Shown here one piece after another: positions 7,137 to 12,604 of a stretch of DNA of 12,604 nt (within the stretch, counting starts at the first letter, position 1; each line of letters opens with the position of its first letter). The notes beneath the pieces are model-generated. The model saw nothing but the letters and a program-made list of their open reading frames with translations, did not search any database and was not told the DNA's origin. A program made the translations under genes and the position numbers. This DNA comes from Actinomycetes bacterium (GTDB taxonomy: Bacteria; Actinomycetota; Actinomycetes; Actinomycetales; Microbacteriaceae), in assembly GCA_023432005.1 (NCBI GenBank), contig JAEYVF010000092.1, positions 1-12,604 on the forward strand, given 5' to 3'.

Positions 7137-8654
7137 ATGAGCGTCTCCCGACGCAGTCTCGGCGCGATCGCCATCGCGGTCAGCGCCCTGCTCACGCTGG
7201 GCGCCTGTGCGCCCACGGGGTCCGATGACGTACCCCTCGCCGAGGAGCAGCACCTCCGGGTCGGCCTGACCTCGCTGCCGATCAACCTCGACGTCCTTCA
7301 GAACTCGGCCGAGAGCAAGATCATCGGCCCCATGCAGCACGTCATGGAGCCGCTCGTCAAGCGCGACGGCGAGACCTTCACGCCGTGGCTGGCCGAGTCG
7401 TGGGACAACCCCGACGACCTCACGTGGGTGTTCACGATCCGCCCCGACGTGACGTTCAGCGACGGCACGGCCCTCACCGCCGAGGACGCGCGCGCGTCGC
7501 TGCGACGCCTCATCGACACGGAGTCGCCGCTCGCCCCGCTGCTGGCCGCCGTGGAGTCGATCGAGGCGACCGACGACTCGACGCTCACGATCACGACCAA
7601 GACCCCGCTGGGAACCCTGCTGACGACGCTGTCGCAGATCCTCATCGGTCAGGGCGCGGTCATCGACGAGGAGTCGTACTGGGCCGCGCCCGTCGGCACC
7701 GGCCCGTTCGTGATCGACGAGTTCGTCGCCGACCAGCGCTTCGCGCTCAGCAAGAACCCCGACTACTGGGGTCCGGAGACGACGCTCGACAACATCACCT
7801 ACATCGGCATGCCCGAGGAGGCCGCGCGCATCTCGGCCCTCTCGACGGGCGAGGTCGACATCATCGACACCGTCAACGCCGACAGCATCGCCGAGATCGA
7901 GTCGCTCGACGGGGTCGTCTTCGAGTCCGTGCCGAGCTACGCGATCCAGTACATCTGGTTCAACAGCAGCCGGGAGCCCTACACCGACGTGCGGGTGCGC
8001 CAGGCGCTGTGGCACGCGCTCGACCTCGAGTCGATCATCGGCGACCTGTACGGTGAGCACGCCTCGGTCGCCCAGGCGCCGGTCCCGCAGGCCGTGTTCG
8101 GTGCCGCCGAGCTCGAGCCCTACGAGTACGACCCCGAGCTCGCGAAGAAGCTGCTCGCCGACGCCGGCTACCCTGACGGCTTCTCGACGAGCGTCCAGTT
8201 CTCGAGCGCCACGGGCGTGCCGCCCTTCGTGCAGACCGTCATCTCCTACTGGGCCGAGATCGGCGTGACCGTCGAGCCGCTGCCCAAGGAGCAGGCCATC
8301 TGGCTCGAGGACCTGCTCGCGCTCAACTGGGACATGAACTCCCAGTCGCCGTCGGTCACGAGCGGTGACGCGGACTACCACCTCGGTCGTCTCTACGTCT
8401 CGAGCGCCAACCGCCTCGGCTACGCCAACCCGGAGTACGACGCCCTCGTCACGAAGGCTCGCGAGTCGGTCGACCAGCAGGAGCGCATCGCGCTCTACGC
8501 GGAGGCCTCGAAGATCCTGTGGGAGGACGCCCCGGCCATCTGGGCTGCGGACCAGACCGCCAACGTGGCCTACCGCGACAACCTGGAGAACGTGAAGATC
8601 GACCCGGGCGCCCGCAACGACTACAGCGGCGTCGTCATCCGCGCGAAGTCCTGA
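7137..8654 (+). CDS. Family 5 extracellular solute-binding lipoprotein of the ABC importer
   Basis: A 505-residue secreted, lipid-anchored receptor. The signal peptide has S-R-R at 4-6, a hydrophobic stretch at 8-21 and lipobox L21-G-A-C24, so Cys24 should be lipidated and tethered to the outer face of the membrane. The mature part shows SBP_bac_5 hallmarks: L85-A-E-S-W-D, T96-W-V-F-T-I-R-P-D-V-T-F-S-D-G (96-110), G187-T-G-P-F then N207-P-D-Y-W-G (207-212), V286-R-Q-A-L near 290, and A342-D-A-G-Y-P-D-G (342-348). Length matches the family (~480-550). Such proteins bind peptides, opines, sugars, nickel or phosphodiester-linked sugars and set the importer's specificity. The ligand cannot be read from the sequence by eye; the phosphatase and GDPD in the same operon suggest an organophosphate diester. 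In Agrobacterium, AccA is a family 5 protein that binds agrocinopine through a pyranose-2-phosphate group. Confidence 0.93.
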   Translation: MSVSRRSLGAIAIAVSALLTLGACAPTGSDDVPLAEEQHLRVGLTSLPINLDVLQNSAESKIIGPMQHVMEPLVKRDGETFTPWLAESWDNPDDLTWVFTIRPDVTFSDGTALTAEDARASLRRLIDTESPLAPLLAAVESIEATDDSTLTITTKTPLGTLLTTLSQILIGQGAVIDEESYWAAPVGTGPFVIDEFVADQRFALSKNPDYWGPETTLDNITYIGMPEEAARISALSTGEVDIIDTVNADSIAEIESLDGVVFESVPSYAIQYIWFNSSREPYTDVRVRQALWHALDLESIIGDLYGEHASVAQAPVPQAVFGAAELEPYEYDPELAKKLLADAGYPDGFSTSVQFSSATGVPPFVQTVISYWAEIGVTVEPLPKEQAIWLEDLLALNWDMNSQSPSVTSGDADYHLGRLYVSSANRLGYANPEYDALVTKARESVDQQERIALYAEASKILWEDAPAIWAADQTANVAYRDNLENVKIDPGARNDYSGVVIRAKS

Positions 8655-8691
8655 CATGCGGCGTCGGCCATTGATCGGAAACGGAGGAGCG

Positions 8692-10074
8692 ATGGACGCG
8701 GTCCACGTCGACACGGAGGCGCGCGTGCGCGCCACCCCCGAGGTCCTCGTCGTCGGCGGAGGTCCCGCGGGGATCGGGGCGGCGATCGCCGCCGCGCGCC
8801 GCGGCGCCCGGACGATGCTCGTCGAGCGACTGGGGTTCCTGGGAGGGAATCTGACGGCGGGCCTCGTCGGCCCGTGCATGACCTCCTACAGCCTCGACGG
8901 CTCGAAGCAGCTGATCCGCGGGATCTACGACGAGTTGATCCTGCGGATGGAGGAGGAGGGTGAAGCCATCCACCCGTCCAAGGTGCCCGCCGGCAGCCCG
9001 TACGCGGGGTTCATCTACCACGGCCACGACAAGGTCACCCCGTTCGAGCCGGAGGGCATGAAGCTCACCGCCCAGCGGATGTGCCTCGAGGCGGGCGTGG
9101 AGCTGCTCTTCCACACCTTCGTGGTGGACGCGATCGTCGAGGACGGCGCCGTGCGCGGTGTCATCGTCGCGAGCAAGTCCGGCCTCGAGGCGATCATGGC
9201 CGACGTCGTCATCGACTGCTCGGCGGACGCGGATGTCGTGGCCTTCGGAGGAGGGGAGACGGTCGTCGGCCGGGAGGGCGACGGGCTCGTCCAGCCGATG
9301 ACCCTCTTCTTCCGGGTGGGCGGTGTGGACGACGAGGCCCTCGCGGCCTACGTCGCCCAGTTCCCGTCGAAGACGGATGCCTTCGAGGTCCCCGTCCAGG
9401 CCGCGCGCGCGGCGGGCGAGTACACGATCGAGCGCAGAGGGCTCGGGCTGTACAAGACGATGAAGCCGGGGGTGTGGCGGGTGAACACCACGCGCATCCT
9501 CCGGCGCCTCGGCACCGATGTGGGTGACCTCACCCAGGCGGAGATCGAGGGCCGCGAGCAGGTCACCCAGCTCATGCGCCTCTTCCGGCGCGTGCCCGGC
9601 ATGGAGAACTGCGAGCTCATCGACACGGCCGCGACGATCGGCGTTCGGGAGACCCGCAGGATCGTGGGGGAGTACACCCTCACCCACGAGGATCTCGCGA
9701 ACGGTCAGGAGTTCGACGACGTCATCGCGCTCGCGGGCTACCCGATCGACATCCACAGCCCCACCGACTCCGGGGGCGGCCTCATCGACATGCCGGTCGC
9801 CAACGAGTACCAGATCCCGTATCGGTCTCTCGTACCCCGGGAGCTCGACGGGGTGCTGGTGGCGGGCCGCAGCGTCTCCTCGACGCACGAGGCGCTCGGC
9901 GCGATCCGCATCATGCCCCCGGCCTTCGCCATGGGGCAGGCCGCGGGCACCGCCGCCGCCCTCGCGGTGCGCGGGGGCGCGCGCCCCAGGGACATCGACG
10001 TGGCGCAGCTCCAGAAGGCTCTCGTCGAGGACGGCGCCTACATCGGGGAGCGGGCGATGGAGCTGGTGCCGTGA
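8692..10074 (+). CDS. FAD-dependent oxidoreductase (FAD_oxidored family)
   Basis: A 460-residue flavoprotein with no signal peptide. The N-terminal dinucleotide fold is at 17-45: V-L-V-V-G-G-G-P-A-G (18-27), with E45 at the end of the second strand to bind the FAD ribose. L50-G-G-N-L-T-A-G follows, typical of this family. The middle holds a substrate-binding region, with I316-G-V-R-E-T-R-R-I at 316-324, a hallmark of FAD_oxidored (PF12831-like) proteins. The C-terminal FAD-contacting stretch is G392-R-S-V-S-S-T-H-E-A-L-G-A-I-R (392-406), followed by G415-Q-A-A-G-T-A. Start ATG 8692 has GGAGGAG at 8683-8689; ATG 8656 lacks an SD. The four-base GTGA overlap with the GDPD gene makes it an operon member. 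The substrate is unknown. By context it may oxidise an alcohol, sugar or polyol released from the imported compound. The Ti-plasmid acc genes have no such enzyme to my knowledge. Confidence 0.85.
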   Translation: MDAVHVDTEARVRATPEVLVVGGGPAGIGAAIAAARRGARTMLVERLGFLGGNLTAGLVGPCMTSYSLDGSKQLIRGIYDELILRMEEEGEAIHPSKVPAGSPYAGFIYHGHDKVTPFEPEGMKLTAQRMCLEAGVELLFHTFVVDAIVEDGAVRGVIVASKSGLEAIMADVVIDCSADADVVAFGGGETVVGREGDGLVQPMTLFFRVGGVDDEALAAYVAQFPSKTDAFEVPVQAARAAGEYTIERRGLGLYKTMKPGVWRVNTTRILRRLGTDVGDLTQAEIEGREQVTQLMRLFRRVPGMENCELIDTAATIGVRETRRIVGEYTLTHEDLANGQEFDDVIALAGYPIDIHSPTDSGGGLIDMPVANEYQIPYRSLVPRELDGVLVAGRSVSSTHEALGAIRIMPPAFAMGQAAGTAAALAVRGGARPRDIDVAQLQKALVEDGAYIGERAMELVP

Positions 10075-10790
10075 CGGCCGTTCCCCCGCGTGTCCGGGAT
10101 GGCGGGCAGCCGCGCATCTCCGGGCACCGGGGGGCGGCAGGCACCGATCCGGAGAACACCGTCAGGTCGTTCCAGCGGGCCATCGCACTCGGTGCGGGTA
10201 CGGTCGAGCTCGACCTGCAGCGCTCGGCGGACGGCGAGCTCATCGTCATCCACGACGAGTCCGTCGACCGCACGACGGGCGGCACGGGGCGGGTCAACGA
10301 CCTCACCCTCTCCGACATCCGGCTGTTGCGCGCGGCGGGGGAGCCGGTCCCGACGTTCACGGAGGTGCTCGACGCGATCGACGCCCCCATCCAGGTGGAG
10401 GTGAAGGATCCGCTCGCCGTCGAGCCGCTCATCGCCCTGCTGCGGCGTCGGCCCGAGATCGGCCGCCGGGTCGTGCTCTCGGGCTTCTCCGAGGAGGTGC
10501 TCGGTGCCCTGCTCGAGGCCGTGCCCGAGGTGCCGAGGGGCCTCATCTGCCGAGGCTACGAGGAGGGGCTGCTCGGCAGGCTGGCGGCCCTCGGATGCGA
10601 GGTCGTCTACTCGGGCTGGCCCGGGCTGACGGTCGAGACGGTCGGGGCGCTGCACGACGCGGGGGTGTCGGTGGCGGCCTGGAACGTCAACACACGCGAG
10701 GAGCTCGCGCTCGCGCTCGAGCTCGGCGTGGACGAGATCTCGACCGACTATCCGGGTGAGGTCGCCCGCTGGCTGGCAGCGTCGGACTGA
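10071..10790 (+). CDS. Glycerophosphodiester phosphodiesterase family protein (cytosolic, UgpQ-sized)
   Basis: A 239-residue TIM-barrel phosphodiesterase. All core residues are visible: H19-R20-G, P27-E28-N29-T, E46-L-D48, catalytic H61-D62, E110-V-K112, W204-N-V-N (204-207) and D226 in S-T-D-Y-P near the end. There is no signal peptide, so it acts in the cytosol on an imported substrate, as UgpQ does. Family enzymes hydrolyse glycerophosphodiesters to glycerol-3-phosphate and an alcohol; relatives such as AccF split sugar phosphodiesters (agrocinopines). The start GTG 10071 overlaps the oxidoreductase stop (GTGA). It is the last gene of the operon, followed 15 bases on by a strong hairpin. 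With the IMPase-type phosphatase it would give a two-step route from diester to monoester to free alcohol or sugar. The family is certain; the substrate is open. Confidence 0.93.
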   Translation: MTAVPPRVRDGGQPRISGHRGAAGTDPENTVRSFQRAIALGAGTVELDLQRSADGELIVIHDESVDRTTGGTGRVNDLTLSDIRLLRAAGEPVPTFTEVLDAIDAPIQVEVKDPLAVEPLIALLRRRPEIGRRVVLSGFSEEVLGALLEAVPEVPRGLICRGYEEGLLGRLAALGCEVVYSGWPGLTVETVGALHDAGVSVAAWNVNTREELALALELGVDEISTDYPGEVARWLAASD

Positions 10791-10805
10791 CGCGAGGGCG
10801 AAGAG

Positions 10806-10851
10806 AAGGGCGCCGGGTCGTCCAGCCGCACGGCTGGCACCCGGCGCCCTT
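10806..10851. terminator. Bidirectional intrinsic terminator between operon and dehydrogenase gene
   Basis: AAGGGCGCCGGGT (10806-10818) pairs perfectly with ACCCGGCGCCCTT (10839-10851). Inside it, CCAGCCG (10822-10828) pairs with CGGCTGG (10831-10837), apart from the two or so bases needed for a loop. A T/C-rich run (TTTCTC, 10850-10855) follows on the plus strand. The minus strand ends CTTCTCTTC past the stem. The hairpin lies exactly between the convergent stops at 10790 and 10860, so it can end transcription from both sides. Confidence 0.85.
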
Positions 10852-10859
10852 TCTCGTGC

Positions 10860-11852
10860 TCAGACCTCGAGCGTGACCTGCGCCTTGAGCGCGGTTCCGC
10901 TCGCGACCGCATCGAGGGCGGTGGGGAAGTCCTCGAGTGCGAAGCTGTGCGACAGCAGCGCGTCGACGTCGACGACCCCGCGGGCGACGAGGTCGAGCGC
11001 CGCGTCGAAGCTGTGCAGCACCGCCATGGTGCCGATGATGGTGATCTCGTCGTTGTAGATCGAGAAGGGCGACACCTCGAGGCGCGCCTCGGCCGCCGCG
11101 ACGCCGAAGACCTGCAGTCGGCCTCCGCGGTCGAGCGCGCCGAGTGCCGCGGCCATCGCCGCGGGTGCGCCGGTCACATCCACGGCGGCGTCGAAGCGTC
11201 GGGTCGAGAGCTCGTCGACGGAGGTGCCGACCTCGGCGGCGCCCAGCTCGAGTGCGGCGGCGGCTTTCGCCGCGACGCGGTCGACGACGCTCACGACCGC
11301 GCCGCCTGCCGTGAGCAGTTGCGCGACGATGAGGCCCATCGGCCCCGCGCCCATCACGAGCATCCGCTCGCCCGCCTCGACGCCGAGGCGGCGGACTCCG
11401 TGCACGGCGCACGAGACGGGCTCGACGAACGCGCCCTGCGAGAACGTCATGGCGTCGGGCATCCGATAGCAGTTGGCGGCAGGCACGGCGACGTACTGCG
11501 CGAACGCGCCGTCGACCGTGTCGCCGATCGCGCCCCAGTCGGCGCACAGGTTCCCGCGCCCCCGACGGCACTGGGTGCACTTCCCGCAGAACAGCGAGGG
11601 GTCCACGGCGACGCGCCGGCCCACGAGCGCGGCGTCGACCCCGCCGCCGACCGAGACGATCGTGCCGGCGAACTCGTGTCCGGGGATGATCGGGAACGGC
11701 GTCGGCGGGAACTCGCCCTTGACGATGTGGAGGTCGGTGCCGCAGATGCCGACCCGGGCGACCTCGACGATCACCTCCCCGTCGCGGGGGGTGGGGTCCT
11801 CGACCTCGGTGACCTCGATCTGGCCCGGCCGTGGGAGCAGCACTGCGCGCAT
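10860..11852 (-). CDS. Zinc-dependent medium-chain alcohol/polyol dehydrogenase
   Basis: A 330-residue cytosolic NAD(P)-dependent dehydrogenase of the sorbitol/threonine dehydrogenase type. Catalytic zinc ligands are C37 (G-I-C-G-T-D-L-H, 35-42), H59-E60 (P-G-H-E, 57-60) and E144 (V-E-P). The structural zinc site is C89, C92, C95 and C103. The Rossmann motif is G168-A-G-P-M-G173, and D191 at the end of the second strand (V-V-D191-R) favours NAD over NADP. The length is slightly short but all landmarks are present. The ATG is preceded on its strand by only a weak GGCGGA-like SD. It is encoded opposite the ABC operon, shares the bidirectional terminator, and has its own upstream operator candidate (11865-11905). 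It may oxidise a polyol or sugar, possibly a product of the neighbouring pathway, but the separate promoter leaves this unproven. L-threonine, sorbitol, xylitol or inositol-like substrates are all possible. Confidence 0.9.
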   Translation of the reverse strand: MRAVLLPRPGQIEVTEVEDPTPRDGEVIVEVARVGICGTDLHIVKGEFPPTPFPIIPGHEFAGTIVSVGGGVDAALVGRRVAVDPSLFCGKCTQCRRGRGNLCADWGAIGDTVDGAFAQYVAVPAANCYRMPDAMTFSQGAFVEPVSCAVHGVRRLGVEAGERMLVMGAGPMGLIVAQLLTAGGAVVSVVDRVAAKAAAALELGAAEVGTSVDELSTRRFDAAVDVTGAPAAMAAALGALDRGGRLQVFGVAAAEARLEVSPFSIYNDEITIIGTMAVLHSFDAALDLVARGVVDVDALLSHSFALEDFPTALDAVASGTALKAQVTLEV

Positions 11853-11864
11853 GGTTCCGCCAAT

Positions 11865-11905
11865 CTCATCTGATATGGATGCGTATCAGATGAGCGTATC
11901 GGATG
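11865..11905. promoter_or_regulatory. Three-half-site operator candidate upstream of the dehydrogenase gene
   Basis: CTCATCTGATA (11865-11875) and TATCAGATGAG (11884-11894) form a perfect 11-base inverted repeat around an eight-base spacer. A third half-site, TATCGGATG (11897-11905), repeats TATCAGATG (11884-11892) with one change at a 13-base step. The array begins 13 bases upstream of the dehydrogenase ATG on the minus strand, inside an AT-richer pocket. Repressor binding here would cover the promoter or start. No regulator gene adjoins it in view, so the binding protein is unknown. Confidence 0.6.
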
Positions 11906-11953
11906 CGCGCTCGGACGGGGCGCGCGATCTCGGAGCGCGATGTCCGCGCGGGG

Positions 11954-12604
11954 TCACACGGGACGGGGCAGCGACTCGTCCGCGAGCGGGTCGCGCAGCG
12001 GCGGCAGCGCCGCGAGACGCGTCAGCGCCTCCTGCACCGTCGCGGTGAAGATGCGCGCGCCCGCGCCGCCGAAATGGACCCGATCGCGCGCGAGCACGTC
12101 GAGGTGCGGCTGGATCGCCGTGTACCAGTCGGCGAGCTCGACGTCGCGGTACTGCCAGGCGAACGACGCGATCTTCTCGTTGACGTCGGGGATCCATCCG
12201 CGCGGCGCCTGCGCGGTCACCAGCACGAGCTCGCGCTCGGGGCCCAGGATCTCGCGCACGGCCACGAGGGTGTCCCACGAGATGGAGCCGTTGGTGCCGA
12301 GGGCGACGACGACGGTGGGTCGCAGCATCCCCGCGTCCCGCAGCGCGCGCAGGATGTCGGGTGCGGCCGACATGTTGCGCGACACCGCGGCGTCGATATG
12401 GATGCCGGGGAAGGCGGCCTGCAGCTCGGGCACCGCCGCGAGCATGACGGAGTCGCCGACGGCCGTGATCAGCTCGCCCTGGAGCTGCGGCGGCGGACCC
12501 GTCGGGTCGTCCGTCGGCGCGGCGTCGGGTGTCGGCGTCGGCGTCGCGGTCTCGCGGATGGCGTCCTGCCCGGCCTGGATGCGCACCGCGACGTCGCTCT
12601 GCCG
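11954..12604 (-). CDS. SGNH hydrolase-like domain, probable C-terminus of a membrane acyltransferase; N-terminus beyond window
   Basis: The frame is open to the right edge (R-Q-S-D-V-A before GTG 12586), so the visible 216 residues are a C-terminal piece. Numbering from that GTG, a Thr/Pro/Asp-rich linker (14-34) leads into a compact SGNH domain: V43-G-D-S46 with the nucleophile, R70 in the block II region, A96-L-G-T-N99-G (block III Asn), and D168-R-V-H171-F (block V Asp and His). All four catalytic blocks are present. In actinobacteria, this linker plus the G-D-S-V-M start is typical of OafA/YrhL-type proteins. There a ten-helix acyltransferase-3 membrane domain carries an extracytoplasmic SGNH domain that O-acylates cell-envelope polysaccharide or peptidoglycan. 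The membrane part is not visible, so a free-standing secreted SGNH protein remains possible. The 101-base gap to the dehydrogenase gene and the operator there suggest separate transcription. Confidence 0.75.
   Translation of the reverse strand, partial: RQSDVAVRIQAGQDAIRETATPTPTPDAAPTDDPTGPPPQLQGELITAVGDSVMLAAVPELQAAFPGIHIDAAVSRNMSAAPDILRALRDAGMLRPTVVVALGTNGSISWDTLVAVREILGPERELVLVTAQAPRGWIPDVNEKIASFAWQYRDVELADWYTAIQPHLDVLARDRVHFGGAGARIFTATVQEALTRLAALPPLRDPLADESLPRPV

Noticed and set aside
6816..8879. 687-codon minus-strand open frame across the binding-protein gene
   Set aside because: It is antisense to a clear SBP_bac_5 gene, full of Arg/Val/Asp/Gly repeats typical of shadow frames in GC-rich DNA, and shows no domain.
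11906..11953. Repeated CGCGAT/GCGCG sequence downstream of the SGNH-acyltransferase stop as a terminator
   Set aside because: The copies are direct rather than inverted repeats and no T-tract follows. GC-rich background explains them.

Overview
The window is uniformly GC-rich (roughly 70 % by eye) with densely packed genes, 1-4 base gene overlaps, GTG as well as ATG starts, a lipoprotein signal and strong GC-driven shadow frames. This fits a high-GC actinobacterium, perhaps Microbacteriaceae-like; the family is inferred from style and was not tested by any search.

Layout, left to right. (1) Positions 1-1182, plus strand: the 3' part of an SGNH/GDSL-type hydrolase gene that enters from the left edge. 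(2) 1199-2014, minus strand: a DeoR/GlpR-family repressor, converging on gene 1 and diverging from the operon to its right. (3) 2015-2300: a divergent control region with promoter candidates and an inverted repeat. (4) 2301-10790, plus strand: one tightly packed eight-gene operon, in the order inositol-monophosphatase-family phosphatase, two DppB/DppC-type permeases, two DppD/DppF-type ATPases, a family 5 solute-binding lipoprotein, an FAD-dependent oxidoreductase, and a cytosolic glycerophosphodiester phosphodiesterase (GDPD). (5) 10806-10851: a strong hairpin shared as terminator by the converging transcripts. (6) 10860-11852, minus strand: a zinc-dependent medium-chain dehydrogenase with a conspicuous three-half-site operator candidate just upstream of its start. 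(7) 11954-12604, minus strand: the SGNH domain of a protein whose N-terminus lies past the right edge, probably a membrane acyltransferase-SGNH fusion.

How the genes may work together. A peptide/opine-type ABC importer combined with a GDPD, an IMPase-family phosphatase and a DeoR-type repressor is the same set of parts as the agrocinopine (acc) locus of Agrobacterium Ti plasmids. There the importer takes up a sugar phosphodiester, AccF (GDPD-like) cuts it, AccG (IMPase-like) dephosphorylates the sugar phosphate, and AccR (DeoR-like) represses the genes. The inference here is an actinobacterial operon for importing and dismantling an organophosphate diester, with an added flavoprotein oxidoreductase to oxidise a product. 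The substrate is unknown: agrocinopine-like sugar phosphodiesters and glycerophosphodiesters such as glycerophosphoinositol are the leading ideas. No RNA genes, mobile elements or CRISPR arrays were seen.
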